In this document: positions 26,228 to 36,010 of the stretch, piece after piece | How the letters are laid out: each line of letters begins with the position of its first letter | How positions within the stretch are numbered: position 1 is the first letter of the stretch | Assembly: GCA_018401695.1 (NCBI GenBank) | Contig: JAGYKD010000001.1 | Location: forward strand, 1,242,016-1,306,015 | Length of the DNA stretch: 64,000 nt | Direction: 5' to 3' | Source: Flavobacteriales bacterium | Lineage (GTDB): Bacteria > Bacteroidota > Bacteroidia > CAIKAF01 | The notes under the pieces: generated by a model | What the model saw: only the letters and a program-made list of their open reading frames with translations | Databases searched by the model: none | Told to the model about the DNA's origin: nothing | Position numbers and translations under genes: made by a program

Positions 26228-29143
26228 ATGCGCTCTTTATTTTTTCTTCTTTCAGTGTTTACAGTCCTTTCTTTACACGGGCAAACCGAACAAAATATTA
26301 GACCGGGGGAGTTATTGGTTATGCTGCATAAAGGTGCTGCTATCCAAAACCTATTGACCGAACAAGAAGATTGGTCGCTTGAATCTACGGTTAGCGATCG
26401 ATACAACATCCATGTACTAAAATTTCCATTGACTACGCCTGCTGAAGTAGCGTTGCGGCAGGTTCAATCCATACCCGGTGTGGCCTTGGCCCAGTTCAAC
26501 CATACTTTGGAGCACAGAGCTGTACCCAACGATCCAAGTTATGCGTCGGATCAATGGAGCCTGAACAATACGGGGCAAGGAGGAGGAACGCCCGGAGCAG
26601 ATGTAGATGCCGAGTTGGCTTGGAACATTACTACAGGAGGCTTAACTACTACCGGCGATACCTTGGTAGTCGCCGTTGTAGATGGAAGCTTTCAAATAAA
26701 CCATCCGGACTTAGCACCTAATATGTATAGAAATTGGGCCGAAATACCCAACAACAACATAGACGACGACAATAATGGCTATGTGGATGATGTGAATGGT
26801 TGGAACGCCTACAACAATAATGGAAACATAAGCAGCGGAACGCACGGAACCCATGTGGCCGGTATTATTGGAGCCAGAGGCGACAACGGAATTGGTGTTT
26901 CCGGGGTGAATTGGCGCGTAAAAATTTTACCCATTCAAGGTTCCAGTGGCAATGAATCTACTGTGGTAGGTGCCTATGCTTATGCTGCCACTCTGCGGGA
27001 ACAGTACAACAACTCCAATGGGCAACAAGGCGCTTTTGTGGTCTCAACCAATGCTTCATTTGGAGTAGATTTCGGTAATGCGGCCAACTATCCTATTTGG
27101 TGTGCTTTTTACGACACTTTAGGTACTCTGGGCATTCTTAATGCCGGTGCAGGGCCTAATCAAGGTGTGGATATTGACCAAGTCGGCGATGTGCCTACTA
27201 CTTGCCCTTCTAGTTATATGGTGGCGGTAACCAACACCACACGCACCGATCAAAGAAACAATGGAGCGGGGTATGGGGCTATAAACATGGACTTGGGAGC
27301 GCCCGGAACCAGTATTTACAATACCGTTCCTTCCAACACCGGCGGTAGTGATTACAGCAACCTGACCGGGACCTCCATGGCCACGCCCCATGTTGCAGGA
27401 GCCATTGCCCTGTATTATGCTGCTGCGTGCCCTTTATTTATTCAAAATTACAAAGCCAATCCGGCAGCTTTGGCCTTAACCATGCGCCAATGGTTATTAA
27501 CAGGCGTTGACTCCATTGCTTCTATGGCAGGGACTACCTCTAGTGAGGGGCGCTTGAATCTCTACAAGGGTATTTTGAATGTTCAAACGTACCTGTGCAA
27601 CCCCAACCAGCCCCCTCAGGCAAATTTTGGCGGTGGAGGCCAAGCCGGTTGCCCCGGTGCTACGTTTAGCTTTAATAGCACGAGCGTGGGTACGGTAGAT
27701 AGTTTGATTTGGCTATTTCCGGGAGGCAACCCTGCCCAATCCTCAAGTCCAAATCCAAATGTAGTTTACAATACTTTGGGAAGCTATGATGTGCAGTTGG
27801 TAGCATGCAATGGTTTTGGCTGCGATACACTGGTACAACAAGGAGCAGTGCAGGTTACCAATACGGGTACTGCCGTAATTTTTGAGGAAACCTTTGAGTC
27901 AGGAAGTTTTTCCCAATCAGGCTGGCAAGTTCAAAACCCGGACAACAACAATACCTGGGAATTGGGGGTTGCCAATGGGACTGCACCAGGGAACGCAGCA
28001 GCTTATGTTGACATTTGGAACAATAACCAACTGGGCGGAGCAGAAGATATACTCATTAGTCCTGCCATTGACGCAAGTCAACATACCTCTTTAAGTTTGA
28101 GTTTTGAGCATGCCCACAGACGCCGCAGTGCAAATTTTAGGGATTCTCTTTTTGTTCTCCTTAGCACAGACGGTGGACAAAGTTTTCCTCACGCTCTTTT
28201 ACGTGTAGCCGAAGACGGCTCAGGCACCTTTGCCACAGGCTTTTTGCTCAACAGCAGTTTTGAACCCACAGGGGCCGGTGACTGGTGTTTTAATGCACAA
28301 ACCAACGCCAGTTGTTTTAGTTTGGACCTTTCCGCTTTTGATGGGTATCCCAACCTCCACCTTGCTTTTGTAGTGCAGAACAATGGAGGTAACAACATTT
28401 GGCTTGATAATGTAAGGCTCACGGGTATTTGCAGCGGTCCTCCAACCATTGCCCCTGTAGCAGACTTTGCTCAATCCTTGGAAACGGTTTGTGTGGGGCA
28501 GTCGGTGCAATTTACAGACCAATCCCTGTTTGCTCCAACCTCATGGAATTGGACATTTGCCGGAGGAACCCCGGGGGCAAGTACCCAGCAAAACCCAACG
28601 GTGGTGTACAATCAAGTGGGGGCTTATCCGGTGGTTTTATTGGCCACCAATAGCCATGGCAGCGACCAATTGTCCAGCTCCATTACCGTAAATTCGGGTC
28701 CACAGCCCCCTATTTATGAACAAGGAGGCATTCTAAGTACGGATCCTTTTGCCTCTTATCAATGGTTTTTGAATGGGAACCCAATCCCCGGTGCCAATGG
28801 GCAAAGTTACATTCCAGGTCAGCCGGGTAACTATACAGTAAAAGTGGACGATGGCAATGGATGTTCCGGCCAAAGTGAAGCCTTTTCGTTCCAAACCGGT
28901 ATTGCAAAGCAAAATGGACTAACGTTCCGTTTGTTTCCCAACCCAAGTCAAGGCGAATTGCTATTGTCTTACGAAGGGAAAGAAAGCTATGATTACCAGA
29001 TTTTGGATTTGAGAGGTAGAGTGCTGCAATCCGGCCGGATAGAAAACAGTGTTGTTTTAGACGTACAAACCCTTCCTGCCGGTTACTATGTGCTTAAGCT
29101 TCCATCGATGGGCCTAGCCATGCCTTGGATAAAACTGCCTTAA
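26228..29143 (+). CDS. Secreted subtilisin-like S8 serine protease with PKD domains and T9SS sorting domain
   Basis: With the ATG at 26228 ([10 protein letters not shown]), the 971-residue protein has a clean signal peptide ending near LHGQ. Upstream in-frame non-ATG starts would bury it. A propeptide leads to the S8 domain with Asp152 (VVDGSFQI, where the usual D-T-G is changed to D-G-S), His206 ([10 protein letters not shown]) and Ser383 ([11 protein letters not shown]). Then come a PKD domain (about 462-535), a choice-of-anchor J/MAM-like jelly roll (about 540-735, [17 protein letters not shown]), a second PKD domain (about 740-825), an Ig-like repeat, and a type A sorting domain starting [11 protein letters not shown]. 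It is a surface or released protease. Its end overlaps the convergent next gene by 4 bp. Confidence 0.92.
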   Translation: MRSLFFLLSVFTVLSLHGQTEQNIRPGELLVMLHKGAAIQNLLTEQEDWSLESTVSDRYNIHVLKFPLTTPAEVALRQVQSIPGVALAQFNHTLEHRAVPNDPSYASDQWSLNNTGQGGGTPGADVDAELAWNITTGGLTTTGDTLVVAVVDGSFQINHPDLAPNMYRNWAEIPNNNIDDDNNGYVDDVNGWNAYNNNGNISSGTHGTHVAGIIGARGDNGIGVSGVNWRVKILPIQGSSGNESTVVGAYAYAATLREQYNNSNGQQGAFVVSTNASFGVDFGNAANYPIWCAFYDTLGTLGILNAGAGPNQGVDIDQVGDVPTTCPSSYMVAVTNTTRTDQRNNGAGYGAINMDLGAPGTSIYNTVPSNTGGSDYSNLTGTSMATPHVAGAIALYYAAACPLFIQNYKANPAALALTMRQWLLTGVDSIASMAGTTSSEGRLNLYKGILNVQTYLCNPNQPPQANFGGGGQAGCPGATFSFNSTSVGTVDSLIWLFPGGNPAQSSSPNPNVVYNTLGSYDVQLVACNGFGCDTLVQQGAVQVTNTGTAVIFEETFESGSFSQSGWQVQNPDNNNTWELGVANGTAPGNAAAYVDIWNNNQLGGAEDILISPAIDASQHTSLSLSFEHAHRRRSANFRDSLFVLLSTDGGQSFPHALLRVAEDGSGTFATGFLLNSSFEPTGAGDWCFNAQTNASCFSLDLSAFDGYPNLHLAFVVQNNGGNNIWLDNVRLTGICSGPPTIAPVADFAQSLETVCVGQSVQFTDQSLFAPTSWNWTFAGGTPGASTQQNPTVVYNQVGAYPVVLLATNSHGSDQLSSSITVNSGPQPPIYEQGGILSTDPFASYQWFLNGNPIPGANGQSYIPGQPGNYTVKVDDGNGCSGQSEAFSFQTGIAKQNGLTFRLFPNPSQGELLLSYEGKESYDYQILDLRGRVLQSGRIENSVVLDVQTLPAGYYVLKLPSMGLAMPWIKLP

Positions 29144-29607
29144 GCAGGAAAAACAAAACTTCGCCAGTGGTTGCGGTCTTCGCGTGTAGGTTCCAGCAGT
29201 TCATGATAGGTTTCCCAATCTTCGTCCAAAACTTGCCCGATTTGGATGTTCCATTGAGTGTGATGCTTAATAAATGGGCGGAATACGCTCATTTTTCGGA
29301 CTCTTTTAGAGCAATAGAAGAGGAACATTACTTCTCCTTTTTGGACGGTAAGTCCGGCTAAGTGGCATGGCATATTAGCCAATACCTCTTGAATTTGGGG
29401 AAGTAGTTCTATAACTCGGTGCCTTGTTTCCGAAATATCCATGAGTCCTTCTGAGTTTGGTTTGGCTTTTAATTGTACCCAACCAAGGTAACGGAAGTTT
29501 TGACCATCCAATTCTTCTTTCAAGGCATGATCCATAGAAATCATAGCCGGCTTCTGGTCAATTTCGCTGTGGTAGCGAATCCATCGGAATTGTTCTGGAT
29601 AGGACAT
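29140..29607 (-). CDS. Uncharacterised cytosolic protein, possibly DUF695-like
   Basis: The 155-residue soluble protein has no signal peptide or membrane helix. It begins [16 protein letters not shown] and contains [29 protein letters not shown] and a C-terminal [19 protein letters not shown]. The last part, with a Tyr/Trp-rich 'W-x-Y-x-x-L-x-P' pattern, resembles DUF695 proteins, but I am not sure. The ATG is supported by TAACTTTA ending 4 nt upstream. It overlaps the subtilase stop by 4 bp tail to tail. The role is unknown. Confidence 0.6.
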   Translation of the reverse strand: MSYPEQFRWIRYHSEIDQKPAMISMDHALKEELDGQNFRYLGWVQLKAKPNSEGLMDISETRHRVIELLPQIQEVLANMPCHLAGLTVQKGEVMFLFYCSKRVRKMSVFRPFIKHHTQWNIQIGQVLDEDWETYHELLEPTREDRNHWRSFVFPA

Positions 29608-29658
29608 GGAGTAAAGTTAGCTATTTCCTTGTGCCTTTTAAGGGTTAAGCAGGTCCCA

Positions 29659-30579
29659 TCAGTAATTTAGCATGACTTCATTGGCCTGCCAGACAGGAAA
29701 AAAGCCTTTAGACTCGAAATAGCTGCGGGTTTTTTCCGGAGGCCCAAAGGCAAGAAAAAAGTCGCCGCCCCATGCCCCCATGGGCTTTAGAATGCCCGGA
29801 TAGTCCGGGTAAAAGTCCTTAAGACTGTTGAGCATTAAATGGCCGCTAACTTTTTCTTCAATAGCTTGCAAACAGGCGCTAAATGCATCTACCGTTCTTG
29901 CCTTGGTAAGCTCAATGCTTAGTTGATGCATATCCTGCGCAAAAGTGTGGGAGTCTTTTTTTGACCGGTATAATTTAATGCCCTCCCGGCTATTTTGCTT
30001 TTTTCCGCTATACACAAAGAATAAATGGTCTAGAATGTCCTCGGGTAGAGCCACCGGTGTACTGGACGGCTTGCCTTGGTTTCGTTGATAAACGATAGGG
30101 CCTGCAGCTGCCGCACAAGCCAAATCGTAACCGGAGCCTCCAAAGGAGGCATCAAGTAGAGGGTATGGACTGGTTTTAAGAAGGCTGGCAACCAACCAAA
30201 CCAAAGTTGCGCTGGAACCAAGCCCCCAATCACGATTGAAGTCTGCTTGAATACGAAGGTGTTGACTTTTTAGGATGCTTCTTCTGGCTTCTTCAGGAGC
30301 TGCCCTGAGTAGTTTTTCGAGCGAGAGCCCCACCTCACGGTCGGTGCTTTCCATTAAAAGACCGGTTCCCGGATGAAAGGTGGCTTGAAACCATGGGCTT
30401 CCATCGGCCTCCAAGCTAGTCCATATCAGATGTTCACCTTGATGAGGCCTAAGGTGCATAGATTGTCCAAATCTCAAGGGAATAGCCAAGCCTGCGGCTC
30501 CATCGAGAAGCGCGTACTCCCCAGAGAGCAGAAATTTTCCGTTTGCCCTAAAGGCGCTTTCTGTTCGTGGGGTTTTCAA
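29659..30579 (-). CDS. GYDIA-family GHMP kinase (mevalonate pathway)
   Basis: This 306-residue GHMP-superfamily kinase sits beside HMG-CoA reductase and type 2 IPP isomerase, so it probably phosphorylates a mevalonate intermediate. The ATP-binding motif is GLGSSA at 119-124, preceded by RDW. The motif GYDLA at 150-154 marks the Bacteroidota 'GYDIA' subgroup, with Leu for Ile. N-terminal RANGKFLLSGEYALLDG is the typical sugar/mevalonate-kinase opening, and C-terminal PMGAWGGDFFLAFG is motif 3. The only usable start in frame is TTG at 30579; a stop lies six codons upstream. It begins 11 bp after HMGR ends. Mevalonate versus phosphomevalonate specificity cannot be told from sequence. Confidence 0.85.
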   Translation of the reverse strand: MKTPRTESAFRANGKFLLSGEYALLDGAAGLAIPLRFGQSMHLRPHQGEHLIWTSLEADGSPWFQATFHPGTGLLMESTDREVGLSLEKLLRAAPEEARRSILKSQHLRIQADFNRDWGLGSSATLVWLVASLLKTSPYPLLDASFGGSGYDLACAAAAGPIVYQRNQGKPSSTPVALPEDILDHLFFVYSGKKQNSREGIKLYRSKKDSHTFAQDMHQLSIELTKARTVDAFSACLQAIEEKVSGHLMLNSLKDFYPDYPGILKPMGAWGGDFFLAFGPPEKTRSYFESKGFFPVWQANEVMLNY

Positions 30580-30590
30580 GAGAACAAAAC

Positions 30591-31958
30591 TTAACTACTT
30601 TTTTTAGAGTCTGAGTGGCTCAACAGGTGTTCTCGTTGGCTAAGAACAAAAGCCCGGACCGCTGTAAAAGACACTTTGTGATGCTTAAAATATTCCATGG
30701 CTTTTTCCTTTTCAAGAGAAGTAGCGTCAAAATGGTTGAGAATATTCAGCAGGTGCATTTTCATGTGCCCTTTTTGGATGCCGGTGGTAGTGAGGGACCT
30801 TAGGGCTCCAAAATTATTGGCGAGGCCAAGACTGGCCGCAATGCACATGAGTTCGGAAGCAGAAGGGTGTCCCAACATTTCAAGGCCTCGCTTTACCAAA
30901 GGATGTAAGCCGGTTAAGCCTCCCACAACACCTAAAGCCATAGGGATTTCAAGTTCGTAATGGAAGGTGTCGTTTTCCAAATTGAGCTTAGTAAGGCTGG
31001 TATAGCTACCGTTTCGTGCCGCCCAAGTATGACCACACGCCTCTACTGCCCTAAAATCATTACCGGTAGCCAAGACTACCGCATCAATGCCATTAAAAAT
31101 GCCCTTATTGTGCGTGGTTGCCCTATGAACATCTGCAGCGGCTACCTTTACTGCTTTTTCAAATTTCCAAGCAAACTCTTTGGAAGACATGCCTTCTTGA
31201 ACACCTAGCTGTTCAATAGGGCAGCTGACCCAAGTACGCACGCGGCATTCCGGTGTGTAGTTGCTTAAAATGCTCATAATAATGTGCACTTCTCCATGGT
31301 CCTCAGAAAAGTGACCGCTCTCTTTGAACCAGTCTTGAAGAATACGGGCAAATTCTTCCAAACACGAGTTGATAAAATTGGCGCCCATGGAGTCGCAGGT
31401 CTCAAAACTGGCTTTTAGTTGGAAATAGCCCGGCTCGTAAACTTGCATGTCTACCAGCTCAATATCTAGAATTCCACCACCCCGCTTGTCCATGTTTGAG
31501 GTAATGTGCCCGGTTTGCTCTTTTAGCAGCTCCTTAAGTTCTACAAAGTGTTGCTTCAAAAGATCTTCAGGACCATTCCAAATAAAGTGGACTTGACCTA
31601 CCTTAACGGTGCCTACAATTTCTGCATGAAACCCACCTTTGTCTTGCCAGAACTTTGCGCTTTTTGATGCCGCAGCAACCACTGAGCTTTCCTCAATTAC
31701 CATCGGTACCATATAAAGCTTTTGATTCAGCTGAAAATTAGGTACCACGCCAAAAGGAAAATAAAAATTCGAGAGGGTATTTTCGCTAAACTCATCGAAC
31801 CGCTGTTGAAGTCCCGGATCGTCGTGCCAAAAACTCTCCAATTCCTTTTGTACCACTTTTGGGTCGTTAAAAAGGGAGGAAACTACCGCGATTTTTTCCG
31901 TTTTCGTTAATTTGGAGAACCCTTCAATGGGTGCTGAGTATTTGGGATTCATAAGCAT
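30591..31958 (-). CDS. Class II hydroxymethylglutaryl-CoA reductase
   Basis: This enzyme interconverts HMG-CoA and mevalonate; in this isoprenoid cluster it is expected to work in the biosynthetic direction. The sequence is of the class II ('degradative'-type) form. It shows GFSKLTKTEKIAVV near the start, IEESSVVAAASKSAKFW (catalytic Glu region), DKRGGGILDIEL, HNKGIFNGIDAVVLATGNDFRA, GVVGGLTGLHPL, and GHMKMHLLNI near the C-terminus with the likely catalytic His. I choose ATG at 31958 (455 residues); ATG at 31952 is equally possible, and a TTG at 31985 only adds a poor extension. Directly followed by the GHMP kinase gene; the fni gene lies upstream in the same direction. Confidence 0.93.
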   Translation of the reverse strand: MLMNPKYSAPIEGFSKLTKTEKIAVVSSLFNDPKVVQKELESFWHDDPGLQQRFDEFSENTLSNFYFPFGVVPNFQLNQKLYMVPMVIEESSVVAAASKSAKFWQDKGGFHAEIVGTVKVGQVHFIWNGPEDLLKQHFVELKELLKEQTGHITSNMDKRGGGILDIELVDMQVYEPGYFQLKASFETCDSMGANFINSCLEEFARILQDWFKESGHFSEDHGEVHIIMSILSNYTPECRVRTWVSCPIEQLGVQEGMSSKEFAWKFEKAVKVAAADVHRATTHNKGIFNGIDAVVLATGNDFRAVEACGHTWAARNGSYTSLTKLNLENDTFHYELEIPMALGVVGGLTGLHPLVKRGLEMLGHPSASELMCIAASLGLANNFGALRSLTTTGIQKGHMKMHLLNILNHFDATSLEKEKAMEYFKHHKVSFTAVRAFVLSQREHLLSHSDSKKSS

Positions 31959-32065
31959 TCGGCTATGTGGATTGAAACGTATCAACCTGCCGGTTAGTTT
32001 ACAAAGAAATGAACTTCAGAAATTTTAAGAAAGCAAAGCGGTTTCAGTTTTCCTCTGTCGGCTGT

Positions 32066-33079
32066 TTACAACGCCCTTGGACGCAGTACAGCCCTTGCCA
32101 TGGCCAGTCCTTCCAATTGCGCTTTGACAAATTTTTGCAACTCCGTATACTCCCCACGGGCATGGGCTAAAAAGCCGGAGGCCATCCCATAAACCGCCGG
32201 CATGGGGGCTTGCGAAAGAAGCCAAAACCCCGACAAATAATCGCTAATGCCCCCGCTTATAATCAGCTGATGACAAGCAAGCTGACCCTTGTGGCGGTGG
32301 TAAATTTCATCTGCAAAACCCAACATTTCTGCGGCACTGTGACCGACTTTTGTGAACGACTCATGTAGGTTTTTTTCTTTGCCTTGTTGCCGAAGGTATT
32401 CCAGTAGCGCAAAGTTGGTGCCTCCAAATGCCCCAAAATCTAGCGCTGCCAATGGAAGTTGCAACAAAGCTTCTACCCCGGCAGGACCAATACCTTGCCC
32501 AACCTCCTTTACAATTATCGGAAAGTCAGCCGCATGCAAAACCTGTTTAATGGTTTCCAAAGGTGATCGTGTAAACGCATCTCCACCCGCTTGCATCCAT
32601 TCTTGCAAGGGGTTCACATGTATGATTAAGCCGTCGGCCTGAAGCGATTGGATAAGGTCTCGAATGGTAGCAAACGCCCCTCTATCCATGAGCTCTTCCA
32701 GTTGCGCAATGCCTAAGTTGGCATAAAAGGGGAGTTCTTGGCCTAAAATAGGACGTAAATTGAAATCTTCGAAAGCCTGGCTGGAATCCAACAAGGGCCT
32801 ACAGCTGCCTAAACCCATGCCCATGCCAAATTCGGCACAAGCTCTGGCTAAATTTTTGTTGATATTAGCCGCCTCAGCAGTGCCACCAGTCATTGAGCTT
32901 ACCCATAGCGGTGCCCTTAGCTGCTTATTAAGAAAGACCAAAGGCCAGTCAGTTTGGCTTGGGTGGCCACTAAACAGTGGCTCATAATAAAACCTAGGGT
33001 CCGCCTCGAGAGTCCTAGAGTGGAATGCTAAGTCTATATGGTCTTTTTTACGTGTCTCTAGAGACTCCTGTTTCGACAT
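32066..33079 (-). CDS. fni: Type 2 isopentenyl-diphosphate delta-isomerase
   Basis: This FMN- and NADPH-dependent cytosolic enzyme interconverts IPP and DMAPP. The 337 residues show RKKDHIDLAF near the N-terminus, LWVSSMTGGT, GLGSCRPLL, IHVNPLQEWMQAGGD, VKEVGQGIGPAGVEAL, DFGAFGGTNFALLEY (the substrate and flavin-binding region) and IISGGISD. Length and motif order fit the family. It heads the three-gene mevalonate cluster, with 107 bp to HMGR, and is divergent from the ACMSD gene. The ATG is preceded by TAATATTG, an imperfect -7 box 4 nt upstream. Confidence 0.93.
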   Translation of the reverse strand: MSKQESLETRKKDHIDLAFHSRTLEADPRFYYEPLFSGHPSQTDWPLVFLNKQLRAPLWVSSMTGGTAEAANINKNLARACAEFGMGMGLGSCRPLLDSSQAFEDFNLRPILGQELPFYANLGIAQLEELMDRGAFATIRDLIQSLQADGLIIHVNPLQEWMQAGGDAFTRSPLETIKQVLHAADFPIIVKEVGQGIGPAGVEALLQLPLAALDFGAFGGTNFALLEYLRQQGKEKNLHESFTKVGHSAAEMLGFADEIYHRHKGQLACHQLIISGGISDYLSGFWLLSQAPMPAVYGMASGFLAHARGEYTELQKFVKAQLEGLAMARAVLRPRAL

Positions 33080-33267
33080 AATGCAATATTAAGGAATTCA
33101 TTGGTAGAGCCACCTTTTTATGGCTTTGCCATTGAAACAACAAAATGGTTTTTTTGTGCATTTTCGCTTTTGATTGGACGTTTTTAATAAAGCCAACACG
33201 CCTTGTTTCCTTTACATCTTGATAGGGCTCTGGTGCATCCTTTGGAATAATCTGTACCTTTAATGCC

Positions 33268-34281
33268 ATGCTCAAAGTGGATATGCACTCCCATATTCTC
33301 CCTTCGGAGATTCCGGATTTCTCTAAAAAGTTCGGCTACGAAGGATTCATTCGTTTGCATCACCACAAGGAGGGGGCTGCTCGCATGATGCAAGGCGAAA
33401 AGTTTTTCCGAGAAATTAAATCCAATTGCTGGGATCCCGGATTAAGAATTCAAGAATATGCAGCCCATGGAACACAAGTGCAAGTGGTTTGTACCATTCC
33501 TGTCATGTTTTCCTATTGGGCCAAACCCAAAGATGGGCTGGAAGTAGCCAAGTTCTTAAACGATCATATTGCAGAGCTTCAACATAACTACCCCAAACAC
33601 TACATTTCTTTAGGTACTCTACCTCTTCAGGATACTAAATTGGCCATACAAGAGCTGAGAAGGATTAAAGAAGACTTAAGGTTGCCGGGCATTCAAATAG
33701 GCTCTAACATCAACGATAAGAACTTGGGTGAAGAAAGCCTGTTTCCCATTTTTGAGGCCTGCGCTGACCTAGGAATTGCCGTAATGGTGCATCCTTGGAA
33801 TATGATGGGAACGGAGTTTATGGGCAAGTATTGGCTGCCTTGGTTGGTAGGCATGCCTGCCGAAACAGCAAGGGCTATTGCCAGTATGATTTTTTCAGGA
33901 ACTTTAGAGCGCTTGCCTAAACTTCGGGTGTGTTTTGCCCATGCAGGCGGCTCCTTTATTCCTACTATCGGGCGTCTCGAACATGGGTTCAATTGCCGAC
34001 CGGATTTGGTAGCCATTGACAATCCCATTAACCCTAGAGAATATCTTGGCAAGTTTTGGGTAGACTCCATTACACATGATGCTGAGTTAACCCGTTATAT
34101 TTTGTCAAAAGTAGGACCTCAAAAAATGGCCATGGGATCTGATTATCCTTTCCCTCTAGGCGATTTGGAAATTGGAGCTTATTTAGAAACCATGGGCTTA
34201 AATGATAAAGATAAAGCATGGATTTACCACAAGTCGGCATTAGAGTGGTTGGATTTAGATCCTGCCTTCTTTGCCTCGTAA
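33268..34281 (+). CDS. ACMSD-like amidohydrolase (aminocarboxymuconate-semialdehyde decarboxylase)
   Basis: The 337-residue zinc-dependent decarboxylase belongs to the amidohydrolase superfamily. The metal site is visible: His7 and His9 in VDMHSH, His175 in VMVHPWNMMG, His225 in CFAHAGGSF and Asp292 in GSDYPFPLGD. The last motif and the overall sequence strongly match ACMSD, which removes CO2 from 2-amino-3-carboxymuconate semialdehyde in tryptophan/3-hydroxyanthranilate breakdown. No other kynurenine-pathway genes are in the window. A TACCTTTA box ends 5 nt before the ATG. The last 64 bp overlap the start of a lipoprotein gene in another frame. Confidence 0.9.
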   Translation: MLKVDMHSHILPSEIPDFSKKFGYEGFIRLHHHKEGAARMMQGEKFFREIKSNCWDPGLRIQEYAAHGTQVQVVCTIPVMFSYWAKPKDGLEVAKFLNDHIAELQHNYPKHYISLGTLPLQDTKLAIQELRRIKEDLRLPGIQIGSNINDKNLGEESLFPIFEACADLGIAVMVHPWNMMGTEFMGKYWLPWLVGMPAETARAIASMIFSGTLERLPKLRVCFAHAGGSFIPTIGRLEHGFNCRPDLVAIDNPINPREYLGKFWVDSITHDAELTRYILSKVGPQKMAMGSDYPFPLGDLEIGAYLETMGLNDKDKAWIYHKSALEWLDLDPAFFAS

Positions 34282-34736
34282 TTCTTTTTTTCCAAACAGC
34301 ATGTAAGTCCTCGGTAATCCAAGGAAGTGGAGAGCCTCCCTCAAGACCAGAACCTGAATTGCAAGGTCCTATGCCCCCACCTCCCGGAAGAGCTAAGCCT
34401 AGCTGCGGACTGGCTTGGGTGCAGGATACGGCTCTTTGGAAACAAACAAGTGCCGAATTTAGCCTAGACTCCGCTTGGCTTGACGGTAAGTGCTTGGTGG
34501 TAAAAATCCAACGCAGTGGAGGCTGCGTAGAGCAGCAAGCGCTACTGGTGACCAACGGGGTACAAAACAAATCCTTGCCTCCACAAAGACCCTTACGTTT
34601 ACTTTTTTTGCAAGAAGACCCGTGTAGGGGACTATTACAAGAAACCTACAGCTTTGAAATATCAACCCTAGGTGGAGGAGACGCCTTTGTTATTCAACTG
34701 GAAGCTTGGCCTAAGCCCCTGCTGTTTAAACCTTAA
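34218..34736 (+). CDS. Small uncharacterised lipoprotein
   Basis: The 172-residue protein has a lipoprotein signal ending FFQTAC (cysteine about residue 29), then a Pro-rich linker (PPSRPEPELQGPMPPPPG in part). A globular domain follows with RSGGCVEQ, KSLPPQRPLRLLF and CRGLLQETYSFEIS. A similar pattern (SGGC, SLPP, C-x-x-L-x-x-T-x-x-F-D/E) occurs in unnamed Bacteroidota lipoproteins; the conserved cysteines may form disulfides. ATG at 34218 overlaps the ACMSD gene by 64 bp. A GTG at 34245 would shorten the overlap and keep the signal, so the start is uncertain. It ends overlapping the convergent metF gene by 11 bp. No function is known. Confidence 0.7.
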   Translation: MDLPQVGIRVVGFRSCLLCLVILFFQTACKSSVIQGSGEPPSRPEPELQGPMPPPPGRAKPSCGLAWVQDTALWKQTSAEFSLDSAWLDGKCLVVKIQRSGGCVEQQALLVTNGVQNKSLPPQRPLRLLFLQEDPCRGLLQETYSFEISTLGGGDAFVIQLEAWPKPLLFKP

Positions 34737-35685
34737 ACACCGAACCGGCAATTTCTTTTACCGCCTCAGATTTGCCCATCGTAAAAAAGTGTATCCCGGC
34801 AACGCCCTCTTTTAACAGTTCGGCACATTGCTTTTTGCCCCAAGCAACCCCTACTTCTACGATTTCTTTGTCATTGCTGCATTTCATGAGGTCGTGTGTG
34901 AGGGCTTCGGGTAAGTCTACATGAAAAAACTTTGGCATAAACGTCAAGTGGGCCTGGCGGGCTATGGGCTTAATGCCTGGTATGATGGGCACCTGAATTC
35001 CCGCTTCCTCACATTTTTTTCTGAACGAAAAAAACTTGCTATTGTCAAAAAATAACTGGGTTATGATATAGCTCGCACCGGCATCTACCTTTTCCTTTAA
35101 ATATTTGATATCCAAATCCATATTTGGAGATTCAAAATGCTTTTCAGGATATCCGGCTACACCTATGCAAAAATTGGTGGCATGTGCCCCTTTTAAGTCC
35201 TCGTCTAAGTATTTCCCTTGGTTAAGTTCTCGAATTTGGTGCACCAAATCCACTGCATAGTTGTGCCCTCCTTCTGTAGGTGTAAAGTGTGGCTCGGTTT
35301 TTATTGGGTCACCACGCAAAGCAAGAACATTATGAATATCTAGAAAGTTGAGGTCAATGAGGGCGTTTTCTGTTTCCTCTTTAGAAAAGCCTCCGCAAAT
35401 GAGGTGAGGAACGGTGTCAACATTGTATTTGTTTTGAATGGCAGCACAAATGCTCACCGTTCCCGGGCGTTTCCGGATGGACACTTTTTCGAGGTAACCT
35501 TTCTCACGCTTTTTATACACGAACTCCTCTCGGTGGTAGGTAACGTTTATAAACGAGGGACTCAAAGGCATGAGAGGATCTATGGCGTCGAACAAACTGC
35601 CAATGCCTTTTCCTTTGAGGGGTGGAATGACCTCAAAAGAAAATAGAGGGGCGTCGGAAGACTCAATTCTTTCAATAACGTTCAT
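34726..35685 (-). CDS. metF: 5,10-methylenetetrahydrofolate reductase
   Basis: The FAD enzyme reduces methylene-THF to methyl-THF for methionine synthesis. ATG at 35685 gives 319 residues, and the upstream in-frame TTG is not needed. The sequence shows FSFEVIPPLKG with the conserved Glu, PSFINVTYHRE, PHLICGGFSKEE, NVLALRGDP (FAD region) and YIITQLFFDN, ending in a G-I-H-F-F-T-M motif typical of MetF. The promoter box TATCTTTG ends 6 nt before the ATG. No SAM or cobalamin riboswitch is seen upstream. Confidence 0.94.
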   Translation of the reverse strand: MNVIERIESSDAPLFSFEVIPPLKGKGIGSLFDAIDPLMPLSPSFINVTYHREEFVYKKREKGYLEKVSIRKRPGTVSICAAIQNKYNVDTVPHLICGGFSKEETENALIDLNFLDIHNVLALRGDPIKTEPHFTPTEGGHNYAVDLVHQIRELNQGKYLDEDLKGAHATNFCIGVAGYPEKHFESPNMDLDIKYLKEKVDAGASYIITQLFFDNSKFFSFRKKCEEAGIQVPIIPGIKPIARQAHLTFMPKFFHVDLPEALTHDLMKCSNDKEIVEVGVAWGKKQCAELLKEGVAGIHFFTMGKSEAVKEIAGSVFKV

Positions 35686-35691
35686 GTACAA

Positions 35692-35699
35692 CAAAGATA
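35692..35699 (-). promoter_or_regulatory. TAnnTTTG -7 box of metF
   Basis: The minus strand reads TATCTTTG, ending 6 nt before the metF ATG. A TTTG lies 23 nt upstream as a possible -33. Confidence 0.6.
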
Positions 35700-35743
35700 T
35701 GCCTTAAAAAGGAAAACACCGCCAAACCCCAAAAGTTGCAAGG

Positions 35744-35782
35744 CCCGACGAAAGTCGGCCCAAACCACGCCCAAACCACGCC
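35744..35782. repeat. GNRA-type hairpin and 11-bp tandem repeat upstream of metF
   Basis: CCGAC-GAAA-GTCGG (35745-35758) can form a 5-bp stem with a GAAA loop. It is followed by two exact copies of CAAACCACGCC (35761-35771, 35772-35782) and two degenerate ones reaching about 35800. It lies upstream of the metF promoter, so it is unlikely to be a metF leader. Confidence 0.5.
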
Positions 35783-35814
35783 CAAACCCAAACCGCGCCC
35801 AAAAAAATCTGTCA

Positions 35815-36006
35815 AACCTCAAAAAAGTTGCCCCCCGGCCGGAGAAGGGCCGCCTGCAGGCGCCGGGTATGGGCAAAGGGCAGGGAGGAGGTGTAGCTTT
35901 GCGGAACCCCCGCACCGCCCTGAGCCCACCCGGAGCCAAAGGAGACCGGAACCGGGGCCGGTTAGAATACACAAATGCCTTTTGGAACCGGGGCCCAAAA
36001 CCCCTA
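35815..36006. repeat. GC-rich intergenic repeat, family 1 copy
   Basis: This lies between metF and the DUF6952 gene. It ends with TGGAACCGGGGCCCAAAA (35983-36000), identical to 2522-2539. Its interior shares GGAGGAGGTGTAGCTTTGCGG-like sequence (quoted in part: TGCGGAACCCCC) with the block at 46700-46730. No gene is supported in the 325 bp between 35686 and 36010. Confidence 0.7.
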
Positions 36007-36010
36007 ATCC

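Noticed and set aside
33048-33275. 75-codon minus frame between fni and ACMSD genes
   Set aside because: It overlaps both gene starts and would cover the promoter region; no recognisable features.
35745-35758. Riboswitch or leader hairpin of metF
   Set aside because: The hairpin lies upstream of the predicted metF -7 box, so it would not be in the transcript.
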